A stretch of DNA of 40,505 nt from Pseudomonadota bacterium (GTDB lineage: Bacteria; Myxococcota_A; UBA9042; GCA-2863065), in the NCBI GenBank assembly GCA_005776725.1, contig SXOO01000044.1:1-40505 (forward strand), read 5' to 3'. Below the pieces are notes generated by a model, which saw only the letters and a list, made by a program, of their open reading frames with translations, ran no database searches and was not told the DNA's origin. Positions within the stretch are counted from its first letter, which is position 1. Every line of letters starts with the position of its first letter. This document shows, one piece after another, positions 26,194 through 34,455 of the stretch. A program made the translations under genes and the position numbers.

Positions 26194-27024
26194 ATGCGCG
26201 TCCTCGTTTCGATTGCCTTGGCCGCCGCGCTCGCGGCCTGCTCCACCAGCACCACTGAACAGATCATCGGCGGAGCCGACACGGCCACCGACGGCAACGC
26301 TGACAACACGGACGGTACCGACGGCACCGACGCGGTCGACGGGACGGAAGGCGCAGGGGACGCCGCAGACGCGACGGACGGCACTGACGGCACCGACGGA
26401 AGCGCCGATCCCTGGTCGTTCATCCCGGACGGCCAAGATCAGGTCTGCGCCACCCCGTTCAAGTACACCGGCAACAATCCCACATTCTACCCGTTCACCG
26501 GCCGCTCCTACGACGCGCCCGACAACAACAGCTACTCGTTCTCGTGTACGCGCTGTCCCACCGGGTACGACTTCGTGGCGGGCAAGTACCGGCGGTATAT
26601 CGACGAGAACCCGGAGCTCCCGAAGGCGGATGACGAGTCCGAGCTCTGGGAGTTCAAGGGCAACGCCTTCATCAACCGGATCGAGGCCGTCGATTCGGCG
26701 GACGGCCAGCGCAAGACGGTGGTCGCCAAGGGCTACTACTTCTGCCCGGACGCGGGGACGCTGCCCTTCAAGACCCCCGACTTCTGGAACGTAATGCTCG
26801 TGTACACCGAGGTCGACCCCCCCGGGGCCTTCGGGATCGAGGTGGGCGCGACCGACCCGTGCTTCCTTGGCTTCTCCATCGAGAGCGGCGGCGACGACAT
26901 CCTCGTCGGCTGCAACTTCCTCTGGGATCCCAAGGAGAGCGCCGCCCAGCAAGACACGTATTGCCGGGTTGGGTCGATGGTTCAGGGCAGGCTCTGCACG
27001 GATCCCACGCTCGACGGCAAGTGA
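26194..27024 (+). CDS. Lipoprotein with Thr/Asp/Gly-rich linker, unknown function
   Basis: This 276-residue protein has a lipobox (LAAALAAC, acylated Cys16). Residues about 27-75 are an Asp/Thr/Gly/Ala low-complexity linker with repeated TDG units. A C-terminal domain (about 80-276) carries several Cys residues and aromatic segments, including SFSCTRCPTGYDFV, VVAKGYYFCPDAG and DPCFLGFSIESGGDDILVG. No named family is recognised. The linker probably holds the domain away from the membrane. The stop overlaps the GTG of a DUF5989 gene (GTGA), so the two are co-translated. GGAGG precedes the ATG by 4 nt, inside a hairpin. Confidence 0.78.
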   Translation: MRVLVSIALAAALAACSTSTTEQIIGGADTATDGNADNTDGTDGTDAVDGTEGAGDAADATDGTDGTDGSADPWSFIPDGQDQVCATPFKYTGNNPTFYPFTGRSYDAPDNNSYSFSCTRCPTGYDFVAGKYRRYIDENPELPKADDESELWEFKGNAFINRIEAVDSADGQRKTVVAKGYYFCPDAGTLPFKTPDFWNVMLVYTEVDPPGAFGIEVGATDPCFLGFSIESGGDDILVGCNFLWDPKESAAQQDTYCRVGSMVQGRLCTDPTLDGK

Positions 27025-27218
27025 GCGAGCCTGACGCCCAGGGCCGGGCACGGCGTCCGACGGCTCTACGAGCTGCGGGCGCGGACTTCTGGCACTTCCT
27101 CACGCACTACAAGGCGTGGTGGATCACCCCGATAGTCGTGATCCTCGGGGTGCTGGGCCTCGTGGCGGCGTACTCGGAAGAGCCCGCCGTGGTGCCATTC
27201 ATCTACTCGGTAGAGTAG
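27021..27218 (+). CDS. DUF5989-type small membrane protein
   Basis: This 65-residue protein starts at a GTG overlapping the previous stop by 4 nt. After a basic Arg/Ala/Pro start (to about 20) come FWHFLTHYKAWWITPIVVIL, a single TM segment (about 32-50) and a C-terminal VVPFIYSVE. The WW-P core and the closing PFIY are the signature of DUF5989, whose members are often found near SxtJ-like and carbamoyltransferase genes. No such genes are visible here. Function is unknown. Confidence 0.7.
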   Translation: MSEPDAQGRARRPTALRAAGADFWHFLTHYKAWWITPIVVILGVLGLVAAYSEEPAVVPFIYSVE

Positions 27219-27289
27219 CCGGCGGCCTCGGCAACCCGCTCCACGGACCAACGGGCAGCGAAACGCGTTGCGATCGGGCGCGCGCGCCC

Positions 27290-27318
27290 TTGACGCGTTC
27301 GCCGGGTCCGTGGATACG
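27290..27318 (+). promoter_or_regulatory. Candidate promoter of the epimerase/reductase gene
   Basis: TTGACG (27290-27295), a 17-bp spacer and GATACG (27313-27318) lie with the ATG only 9 nt beyond the -10. The intervening bases (cgccccctc) contain no ribosome site, so a leaderless or nearly leaderless message is possible. Confidence 0.38.
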
Positions 27319-27327
27319 CGCCCCCTC

Positions 27328-28422
27328 ATGAACGACCTTCACCCCGCTGCGACCGCCACCGGCCGCATCTTCGTCACGGGCGGATCCGGCCACGTTGGCG
27401 CCAACCTGGTGCGCCGACTTCTGGCCGACGGCCAGTCCCTGCGCTGCCTCGTCGAGCCCGGAGGCGACCGTCGTGCCTTCGCCGGGCTCGACGTCGAGCT
27501 CGTCGAGGGCAACCTCTGCTCGGCAGACGACATGATGCGCCTCGTCCGGGGATGCGACCGCGTCTATCACGTGGCCGCCAAGATCTCGGTCCTCAACCCG
27601 AACCCGCGCGAGTTCAAGGAGCTCTACGACATCAACGTCATCGGCACGCGCAACGTCATGCGCGCGGCGCTCGAGAACGGGGTGGTTCGCGCCGTGATGA
27701 CCGGGTCGTTCTCGGCGGTGGGCTACGATCCCGAGGATCCCTCGAAGCCGAGCACCGAAGACATGCCGTTCTGGCCGTTCGACGCGGTCACCCTGCCGTA
27801 TGCGCGCACCAAGGCCCAGGCGGAGCACGAGCTCCTGAAGGTGGTGGCCGACGGGCTGGACGCCCTCACTGTGGTGTCGTGCGCCTGCATCGGCCCCTGG
27901 GACTACTTCCCTTCGCGGATGGGGCAGACCCTCTGCGACTACGCGAACGGCAAGATCAGGGCGTACATCCCGGGTGGGTTCGAGTTCGTGAACCCCCGCG
28001 ACCTGGCCGACGGCCACGTTCGCGGGATGGCCCGCGGGCGAAAGGGGCACAAGTACATCATCGCCACCGGCTTCCACACCATGGACCAGCTGGTGGACCT
28101 CTGGGGGGAGGCGCTCGGGGGGCGCAAGCGGCCGCTCCGGCTTCCTGCGGGGCTGATGTCCGCGGTCTCCAGCCTTTACTCGGGCAGCCTGGGCATGAAG
28201 CTGCTGAAGAAGCCCCCGCGCCTCACGCCCGGCTCCGTGCGCATCCTGCAGATGCAGCGCCACGCAGACACCACCAAGGCGCGTACCGAGCTCGGTTGGT
28301 CGCCGACGACGCTCCGCGAGGCGATCGTGGAGGCCTACGAGTTCTTCGCGGCGGAGGGCAAGATCCCGCGTGCGGCGCTCGCTTCACCGGGCGCTGGGCT
28401 CACTCACCAGCCGCAGGCCTGA
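27328..28422 (+). CDS. NAD(P)-dependent epimerase/reductase (extended short-chain dehydrogenase)
   Basis: This 364-residue protein is an extended SDR. The Rossmann motif VTGGSGHVGANL (about 16-27) is followed by the expected acidic/Asn segments, VYHVAAKISV, DINVIGTRNVMRAAL, the Ser of MTGSFSAVGY, and the catalytic YARTK (Tyr and Lys of YxxxK). Its closest look is to dihydroflavonol-4-reductase/3-beta-hydroxysteroid dehydrogenase-type or HpnA-like members, but the substrate cannot be read. ATG at 27328 is chosen because the Rossmann fold starts 15 residues later; a GTG at 27310 is an alternative. The 3' end overlaps the convergent M2 peptidase gene by 19 nt. Confidence 0.9.
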   Translation: MNDLHPAATATGRIFVTGGSGHVGANLVRRLLADGQSLRCLVEPGGDRRAFAGLDVELVEGNLCSADDMMRLVRGCDRVYHVAAKISVLNPNPREFKELYDINVIGTRNVMRAALENGVVRAVMTGSFSAVGYDPEDPSKPSTEDMPFWPFDAVTLPYARTKAQAEHELLKVVADGLDALTVVSCACIGPWDYFPSRMGQTLCDYANGKIRAYIPGGFEFVNPRDLADGHVRGMARGRKGHKYIIATGFHTMDQLVDLWGEALGGRKRPLRLPAGLMSAVSSLYSGSLGMKLLKKPPRLTPGSVRILQMQRHADTTKARTELGWSPTTLREAIVEAYEFFAAEGKIPRAALASPGAGLTHQPQA

Positions 28423-30194
28423 CCCTCGTTCTGGGCGTCGAGCCAGGTGCGGAGCGGCGCGAAGTAGTCGAGGAGTGCTGTCGCGTCCATCGCTCGCTCG
28501 CCCCCGGTCACCACCGCCAGCGCGTCCTGCCACGGCTGCTTGGCGCCCATGCGCAGCAACTCCCGGAACGGCTTACCGGCCTCAGCGCTGCCGTAGATCG
28601 AGCAGGCGTGGAGCGGACCGGTGTGCCCCTTCGCCTTGCAGAGCGCGCGATGGAACTGGAACTGGAGGATCGTGGCCAGGAAGTACCGCGCGTAGGGCGT
28701 GTTGCTCGCGACATGGTACTTCGCTCCGGGATCGAACAACCCGGCGTCGGCTCGTGCGACTGGCGGCACGACACCCTGGTATTGGCGCCGCAGCGCCCAC
28801 CAGTGCTCGGTGTAGCGCTCCGGCGGGATCCGCCCGGCGAACACGTCCCAGCGCCACTTGTCGACGAGCAGCCCCCACGGCAGGAACGCGACCTTGTCGA
28901 GGGCGGACGACATCAGCTGGTTGAGTGAGGCGTCTCTGCCGCCCCCCTCCGGGAGCAGGCCCACGGTGCGCAGGTAGTCGGGCGTCACCGACAGCGCCAG
29001 AGTGTCTCCGATGGCCTCGTGGAAGCCGTCGTTCGCTCCCTGCTGGAACAGCACCGGCTCGCGGTAGTAGTGGTTGTAGTAGTAGTTGTGGCCGAGCTCG
29101 TGGTGGACCGTGATGAGGTCCGAGTGGTTCGGCTTGATGCACATCTTGATGCGGAGATCGTTGTTGATCTCCACGTCCCAGGCGCTGGCGTGGCAGACCA
29201 CCTCGCGTCCGGCGGGCTTCGTGAGCATCGAGCGCTCCCAGAACGTGGACGGCAGGGGCTCCATCCCGAGCGAGGTGAAGAAGCGCTCGGCGAGCTTCAC
29301 CATCCAGATCGCGTCGGCCCGCTGTTCCACGAGCGCGCCGGTGGTGTCGGTACGCGCGAGGCCGGGCTGCGGCTCGAGGCGCGTGGCCAAGGCAGTCCAG
29401 TCTTGCGCCCACATGTTGCCCAGGAGGTGCGCCGGGATCGGGCCCGTCGGTGAGACCACCTCAGCGCCGTATTGCTCACCGAGCCGGCGCCGGGTGTAGC
29501 AGTGCAGCGCCTCGTAGAGCGGTCTCACCTGCTCCCAGAGCCCCTCGATTGTCCGCTGGAACTCGTCGGGCGGCATGTCGTAGCCGGACCGCCACATCTC
29601 ACCGACGTCGGCGAAGCCGATCGCCCGCGCCCCCTCGTTGGCAAGCGCCACGAAGCGGGGGTACATGGGCCGCAGCGTCCTCCCCGCCGCGTCGTGCCAG
29701 CCGAGCCAGGCCTCCAAGAGCACCTTCGGGTCTTGGCTGGTGGTCAGAAGGTTGTCCAACTCCCCGAGATCACGACACCGCGCACCAGCGACACACGCCT
29801 TGGCCTTGCCGTACTCGGCGTCCATGCCCGTCATCACGGCGGCCAGCTGCTTGGCCTTGGCGGCGCTGTCCGGGGCGGGCTGTCCGGCCAAGCGGAGCAG
29901 CTTCAGCTGACGGGCCACGGCGGGGTCGAGGGTGTGCAAGAGAGGGTCGAAGCGCCGCGCCGACTTGATGGCCCGCGTGATCCAGCTCATCGCGGCCGCG
30001 CCGGCCTTGGCCGCAGCCCGCTCGGTGGCCGCCGTGATGTTCGTCTGCTTGGCCCACTCCGCGCGGTTCTGGGCCACCCAGAGCCGCCGAAGCTGCGTAT
30101 CCGCGTCGCGGACGAAGCGCTCGGCGTCCGCCGGTGTGGGCGGGGCCGCGTAGAGGCTGGAGGTGAGGGTGAGGGCGAGGAGCAGCGCGCGCAT
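28404..30194 (-). CDS. M2-family (angiotensin-converting-enzyme-like) peptidyl-dipeptidase
   Basis: This 596-residue zinc metallopeptidase has a signal peptide (MRALLLALTLTSSLYA, about 1-16), so it acts outside the cytoplasm. The active site is visible: HELGH (365-369) in VHHELGHNYYYNHYY, and Glu393 as third ligand in GANDGFHEAIGDTLAL. The downstream DPGAKYHVASNTPYARYFLA segment matches the ACE FDPGAKFH block. Family members remove dipeptides from peptide C-termini; the bacterial substrate is unknown. ATG at 30194 has no strong Shine-Dalgarno. It lies 83 nt after the Cys-rich MYXO-CTERM gene on the same strand. It overlaps the epimerase gene tail to tail. Confidence 0.93.
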   Translation of the reverse strand: MRALLLALTLTSSLYAAPPTPADAERFVRDADTQLRRLWVAQNRAEWAKQTNITAATERAAAKAGAAAMSWITRAIKSARRFDPLLHTLDPAVARQLKLLRLAGQPAPDSAAKAKQLAAVMTGMDAEYGKAKACVAGARCRDLGELDNLLTTSQDPKVLLEAWLGWHDAAGRTLRPMYPRFVALANEGARAIGFADVGEMWRSGYDMPPDEFQRTIEGLWEQVRPLYEALHCYTRRRLGEQYGAEVVSPTGPIPAHLLGNMWAQDWTALATRLEPQPGLARTDTTGALVEQRADAIWMVKLAERFFTSLGMEPLPSTFWERSMLTKPAGREVVCHASAWDVEINNDLRIKMCIKPNHSDLITVHHELGHNYYYNHYYREPVLFQQGANDGFHEAIGDTLALSVTPDYLRTVGLLPEGGGRDASLNQLMSSALDKVAFLPWGLLVDKWRWDVFAGRIPPERYTEHWWALRRQYQGVVPPVARADAGLFDPGAKYHVASNTPYARYFLATILQFQFHRALCKAKGHTGPLHACSIYGSAEAGKPFRELLRMGAKQPWQDALAVVTGGERAMDATALLDYFAPLRTWLDAQNEGQACGW

Positions 30195-30277
30195 GGCGGC
30201 GAACGTACACCGCGGTGGGGCCGCTCGCTACGGGCTCGTCGGCGGGTGTTGCAGCCGCCGAGTGCCGCGCGCTGCGC

Positions 30278-32152
30278 TCAGCGACGGCGCAGGGCTCCGA
30301 GGGCGAGGAGGGCGGCCAGCACGGCCCAAGCCGCCGCGAATCCAGCAGAGCCCCCGGCTTGGCAATCGGAGGCCTTGGCGCCGCCCGAGCCATCCCCCCC
30401 GTCGGTCGCGTCGGCGTCGCTCGCGTCTGATCCGTCCGCAACATCCGTAGCATCGGCGGTCTCTCCCGCATCTGTGCCATCCGCGCCGTCGCTGGCATCC
30501 GCCGCGTCGGATGCGTCGGTCGCGTCGGACGCGTCGTCGACGCAGCTGTTCTTGCACGCGTCCGCAGGGTCCACCGCGCAGCTCTGGCCAGCCGCGCAGT
30601 CGCTGTCAGTGGTGCACGCGATCACGCCGAGCCCGGTGCACTCGCCGCCCACGCAGGCCTGACAGGCCCCGCAGTCGGCCGCTGTGGCGCACTCCGGCAC
30701 GTCGGTCTTCTTGACGCACGCGTTCTTGCAGGCATCGGACGCGTGCAGCTGGCAGGTCTGGCCAAGCGGGCAACCGGCGTCCGAGGTGCACTGGACCGCG
30801 CCGGTCCCCTTGCAAGACCCCTGGACGCACACGGCGCACTGGCCGCAGTCGCTGTCTTCGACGCAGTCGGCTGTACCGTCGGCGCCGTCGGTGCCGTCGG
30901 TCGCGTCGGACAGGTCGAAGGCGTCGAGGCCGTCACCGCCGCCCGGGAGGCAGAAGTTGAGGCAGGGATCTCCGCCGAGCCCGAGGCAGGTCTCACCATC
31001 CGCGCAGTCGCCGTCCGTGGTGCACTGGGGGCCGCCAGCGCCGAGGCACTGCCCGAACACGCAGAGACCGCATTGACCGCCGCAGTCCGCGTCGGTGGTG
31101 CAGGGTCCACCCACGCCCGCCGAACACACCCCGCCGAGGCAGGTCTCTCCGGCGCCGCAGTCGGCGTCCAAGGTGCAGCCGCCTCCGGCGTCCTCAACGC
31201 ACACGCCGCCGTCGCAGATCTGGCCAGCGGGGCAGTCGAGGTCAGCGCTGCAGGGGACCGGGGCGGGAGCGCAGAGCCCGGCGGTGCAGACCTCGGAGAA
31301 CGAGCAATCGAGGTCCGAGGAGCACGCGGTGCCGCAGGTGCCGGCCACGCAGGACTCGCCCTCGGAGCAGTCGAGATCGACCGAGCACTCGGAACCACCG
31401 GGGCCGCAGGTGCCGTTGATGCACACCTCCCCAAAACCACAGTCGCCGTCGGACGCGCAGGCGCCTCCAGCGTCCGGAAGGCACAAGCCGACCTGGCAGG
31501 ACTGGCCCGCGGGGCAGTCGCTGTTCGTGGAGCAAGAGCCCGGGAGGCCGAGGCACTGCCCTGCGAGGCACAGCTGGCCCGGCGCGCAGTCGGTGTCGGT
31601 GGCGCAGCCGGCAACAGCAGGCTTGCACGCGCCGTCGACACAGGTCTCGTCGGGGGCGCACTCCGAGTCGGCGGCGCAGGGCACCACCGCCGCGCACTTG
31701 CCCGCCTCACAGACCTGCCCCGGGCCGCAGTCCGTGTCTTGCGCGCAGGGCGGCGGCTCGCCTTCGATGGTGAAGGTGGCGATCACGAGGTTGTCGGCCA
31801 CGATGTCGTAGGTCCCGGGGGTGGATGGCGTGGCGCAGCTCCAGGCGCCGTCGCAGGCGCTGGTGCTGGCTACACAGCCCGGGCTGGCCTCTGAGCTGTT
31901 GGCGGCGTTCAAGACCTTCAGCATCTCGGCTGTGGCAGGCGCCGGGTCGCAGTTGACGGGGCCGCCGGGGGCGGAGCAGCAGGCCTCGCACGAGAGCGAG
32001 ATCGTGGCCTCGGGGCCAGTGACCACGGCCGCGTCCGCGACCACCTCGCACGTGGTGGCGTCGATGAGGTCGCCCTCGCACTTGTTGAAGCAGGTCGCCG
32101 AGGCGGCGACAGGCCAAGCCACCACGAGACCAACGATACCCCACGCTCTCAC
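30278..32152 (-). CDS. Cys-rich repeat surface protein with MYXO-CTERM-type sorting tail
   Basis: This 624-residue protein has a signal peptide (MRAWGIVGLVVAWPVAASA, about 1-19). An N-terminal domain with paired Cys (about 20-130) precedes about 15 units of the form C-x3-D-x-C-x2-G-x2-C-x2-G-x-C, such as CAQDTDCGPGQVCEAGKC. Each probably folds by disulfides, as in Dickkopf/EGF-like small domains. Two Asp/Ala/Thr/Ser/Gly-rich spacers follow, the second (about 540-590) directly before the C-terminal tail: a lone Cys, a hydrophobic helix (GFAAAWAVLAALLALGAL) and RRR. That tail matches MYXO-CTERM, a signal for surface anchoring. The GTG at 32152 is chosen because GAGGAGG lies 7 nt upstream; a GTG at 32158 sits too close to it. 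Partner and role unknown. Confidence 0.88.
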   Translation of the reverse strand: MRAWGIVGLVVAWPVAASATCFNKCEGDLIDATTCEVVADAAVVTGPEATISLSCEACCSAPGGPVNCDPAPATAEMLKVLNAANSSEASPGCVASTSACDGAWSCATPSTPGTYDIVADNLVIATFTIEGEPPPCAQDTDCGPGQVCEAGKCAAVVPCAADSECAPDETCVDGACKPAVAGCATDTDCAPGQLCLAGQCLGLPGSCSTNSDCPAGQSCQVGLCLPDAGGACASDGDCGFGEVCINGTCGPGGSECSVDLDCSEGESCVAGTCGTACSSDLDCSFSEVCTAGLCAPAPVPCSADLDCPAGQICDGGVCVEDAGGGCTLDADCGAGETCLGGVCSAGVGGPCTTDADCGGQCGLCVFGQCLGAGGPQCTTDGDCADGETCLGLGGDPCLNFCLPGGGDGLDAFDLSDATDGTDGADGTADCVEDSDCGQCAVCVQGSCKGTGAVQCTSDAGCPLGQTCQLHASDACKNACVKKTDVPECATAADCGACQACVGGECTGLGVIACTTDSDCAAGQSCAVDPADACKNSCVDDASDATDASDAADASDGADGTDAGETADATDVADGSDASDADATDGGDGSGGAKASDCQAGGSAGFAAAWAVLAALLALGALRRR

Positions 32153-32460
32153 GATCACGCCTCCTCAGGTAACGGCTGCCCCAGGGCATGCGCGGGGACA
32201 CCGCGCACACCCACTTCGGAAGGCCGCGTCTTTACACAGCACTAAGAAGGGACGCCAGCGCCCGCGACCTGGGTCTGGGGTGACCGGCTTCATCCCGCGC
32301 GGAGACTACGGAATCGCCATTCGCTACGCACGCACTTTCAGGTTTCGCGCGTGCTCGTGCTTCACCGCTCCCCTGCGCGCTCACGGCGGCGGCCGGTCCG
32401 GAGGTCTCATGGGTTCGCCGGTGCCCTCGCGTCCGCGCGGAATCCGAGGGAATATCGGTC
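32153..32460. other. 308-nt divergent intergenic region without a recognised element
   Basis: This spacer lies between the Cys-rich protein gene (minus) and the DNA-glycosylase gene (plus), so it should hold two promoters. I see no convincing -35/-10 pair; an AT-richer patch at 32231-32249 (tttacacagcactaagaag) is the most promoter-like stretch. There is no credible small gene and no clear hairpin. Confidence 0.5.
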
Positions 32461-33663
32461 ATGCGCAGCGGCACGGTGTCGACCGTCACACGCGAGGCGG
32501 CAAGGAGGCTCCTCGTCGCTCACCTTGGGCTCGGCGCTCCCCTCGGCGTCGGGGACGCGGGCATAGTAGACACGCTCGCGCGGCTGCGTTGCATTCAGCT
32601 GGACCCGCTCGATCCGATGGGGACCAACGCAGACCTGGTCGTGCTTGCGCGCGTCGATGGCGCCCTCCGGGGCAACGTCCACCGGGCGCTGCGCGGGCAC
32701 GCCTTCGAGCACTTCGCGAAGGAGCGCTGCCTCGTACCCCGCGAGCGATTTGCCGAGTACCTCACGCTCACCGCCGCTACGCCCTGGTGGCGCTCGGGGC
32801 TCCGGGAGTCGCGGGTCCCGGAATCAGTGGTAACTGCCGTGGCAGACGCCCTTCGCGAACATGGGCCCTGTACGGCCGATGAGCTGCCCGACTTCGGCGC
32901 GGTCGAGCCGCTCGACTGGAGCGGCTGGAAGGGCACCGCGCGTGCCACGGCCATGGCGCTCGAGATCCTCTGGCTGCGGTGCCAAGCCGTGGTTGTGGGG
33001 CGGGATCCGGCGGGTCGGAAGCTCTGGGAGCCTGGGGCGCGCGCGTTCGCGGAGGCGCGCGCCGGGGAAAGTGAAGACGCTGCGTGGGCCCGTCTCTTGG
33101 AAGACCGCGTCCAGGCGGCCGGGCTGCTCGCCCACGCGGGAGGCGCGCACTGGTCGATGTTGGCGCCGGTCCGTGGTCGGGCGGCTGGGTTGCTCGCCCA
33201 CCTTGGGGGCCAATACGACGAGGTCCGGGTAGAGGGGGCCACACGGACCTACTTCGTGCGCGTGGGTGCCTTCGACGCGCCGCCCCCAGAGCCCGACGAT
33301 CGCTTACGCATCCTCGGCCCGTTGGACCCGCTGCTCTGGGACCGGAAGCTGGTCAACGACGTCTTCGAGTTCGAGTACGTCTGGGAGGTCTACAAGCCGC
33401 CCGCGACCCGGCGCTGGGGCTGGTATGTCTGCCCTCTGCTCCACCGCGGCGCGCTCGTCGGGAGGCTGGAGGGCCGCGTCGTCCGCGAAGCGGAGCCGCG
33501 CCTAGAAATCACCACGGTCTGGGAGGAGCGGAAGGGCAGCGTGGACCGTCGGGCGCTACGCCGCGCGCTCCAGCGTCACGCGACCGCGTGCGGCGCAGGC
33601 GCCTTCTCCATCGGGGAGTGGCGCTCGCCCGCCGGGAAGCGAGCCGCCCCGCGCCCGGCGTGA
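32461..33663 (+). CDS. Winged-helix DNA glycosylase of the YcaQ/AlkX (HTH_42) family
   Basis: This 400-residue cytoplasmic protein belongs to the HTH_42 superfamily. Near the N-terminus it has CIQLDPLDP with the QLD triplet at 46-48, corresponding to the Q-x-D catalytic motif of AlkX/YcaQ enzymes, which remove bulky or interstrand-crosslinked alkylated bases; AlkZ enzymes have Q-x-Q. Further family blocks are HRALRGHAFEHFAKERCLVP, WWRSGLRESR, RILGPLDPLLWDRKLVNDVF and EFEYVWEVYKPPATRRWGWY. Repair activity is inference from the motif. ATG at 32461 has a weak GAGGG about 10 nt upstream; an in-frame GTG at 32476 is possible. The gene stands alone and converges on the MBL-like gene. Confidence 0.88.
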   Translation: MRSGTVSTVTREAARRLLVAHLGLGAPLGVGDAGIVDTLARLRCIQLDPLDPMGTNADLVVLARVDGALRGNVHRALRGHAFEHFAKERCLVPRERFAEYLTLTAATPWWRSGLRESRVPESVVTAVADALREHGPCTADELPDFGAVEPLDWSGWKGTARATAMALEILWLRCQAVVVGRDPAGRKLWEPGARAFAEARAGESEDAAWARLLEDRVQAAGLLAHAGGAHWSMLAPVRGRAAGLLAHLGGQYDEVRVEGATRTYFVRVGAFDAPPPEPDDRLRILGPLDPLLWDRKLVNDVFEFEYVWEVYKPPATRRWGWYVCPLLHRGALVGRLEGRVVREAEPRLEITTVWEERKGSVDRRALRRALQRHATACGAGAFSIGEWRSPAGKRAAPRPA

Positions 33664-33689
33664 AGCGGAGTCGGCGGCGGATGGCGTCG

Positions 33690-34313
33690 CTACCAGTGTC
33701 CGGTGGGCTCGCCGCCCGCGAAGCCGGCCAGGTACTTGGCGAGCGCCACGCGCCCCTCCTTCAGCACCGGGCGGCCCCGGCCCGGGAGCAGCGCATCGAA
33801 CTCTAGCGGCAACAGCTTCAGCTGCGCCTCGAGCGCCCGTGAGAAGTTGGCGTAGAGGCCTCGATCCTCGAGCTGCACCAACCCCGCCGGCTCGCCCACG
33901 AGGTAGGACGCGATGAGCAGCCGCAGGCCCGCATGGAAGAGCGCGCACTCGCCTGCCGTGCGCTGGTGAGCGAGCGCCACGGCGACGAAGCCTCCCGGGA
34001 GCGTCTCACCTTCGGCGTAGTAGTGGTCAACCGGTACGCGCATGGACTTTCGGTCGGACTCGGGCGCCAGGATCTTCGCGCCGTACCAGTCCTTGAACTG
34101 CCGTGCTCGCCGCTCGCTGGGGCGCCCCGTGAGGATCACGATCTTGGGCTTTCCCAGCGCCTCGAGCGCCGGCAACACGACCTCGGGCATGGCCGGCGGG
34201 TCGACGAGCACGAGGCCCGCCTTGGTGACGAGCGCGTAGCCGTTCAGATGGCGTTTCTGGGCGGCATCCAGCGCGTCCCACGTATAGACCCGGTCGAGGA
34301 GGGGCTCCAGCAT
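33690..34313 (-). CDS. Metallo-beta-lactamase-fold-like protein lacking metal ligands
   Basis: This 207-residue protein follows the MBL plan: an N-terminal strand pair ending in GYALVTKAGLVLVDPP (25-40), then KPKIVILTGRPSERRARQF (56-73), GAKILAP, and a C-terminal LLPGRGRPVLKEG (175-187). In active enzymes the second block carries HxHxDH and the last GHG. Here they read GRPSERR and GRG, so no zinc site remains. It is probably a non-catalytic, perhaps ligand-binding, relative (inference). ATG at 34313 is chosen as the start just before the homologous part; the frame is open upstream into the next gene's leader. It diverges from the lipoprotein gene at 34456. Confidence 0.72.
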   Translation of the reverse strand: MLEPLLDRVYTWDALDAAQKRHLNGYALVTKAGLVLVDPPAMPEVVLPALEALGKPKIVILTGRPSERRARQFKDWYGAKILAPESDRKSMRVPVDHYYAEGETLPGGFVAVALAHQRTAGECALFHAGLRLLIASYLVGEPAGLVQLEDRGLYANFSRALEAQLKLLPLEFDALLPGRGRPVLKEGRVALAKYLAGFAGGEPTGHW

Positions 34314-34455
34314 GCGCGCGACCTTAACACAGGTAAGCCGTGGTGCGATCCTGTGCTGCACCTTGACTTTCGCGGTGCGCTTGGTACCCATCCGCGCCCG
34401 AATCCGCCGTGAGGACTCACGCGGATCGTTTCTCATCTCCTTGGGGAGGCTCCTC

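Noticed and set aside
26281..26400. Tandem DNA repeats as a CRISPR or minisatellite
   Set aside because: The imperfect gac-ggc-acc style units simply encode the Thr/Asp/Gly linker; there are no spacers of constant length.
30405..31740. Repeated Cys-codon blocks as a CRISPR-like array
   Set aside because: The period follows the protein repeat, the units diverge at the DNA level and the frame is open throughout.
34363..34390. TTGACT-16-TACCCA as promoter of the helical lipoprotein gene
   Set aside because: The -10 matches only two of six positions, so it is too weak to list as a feature.
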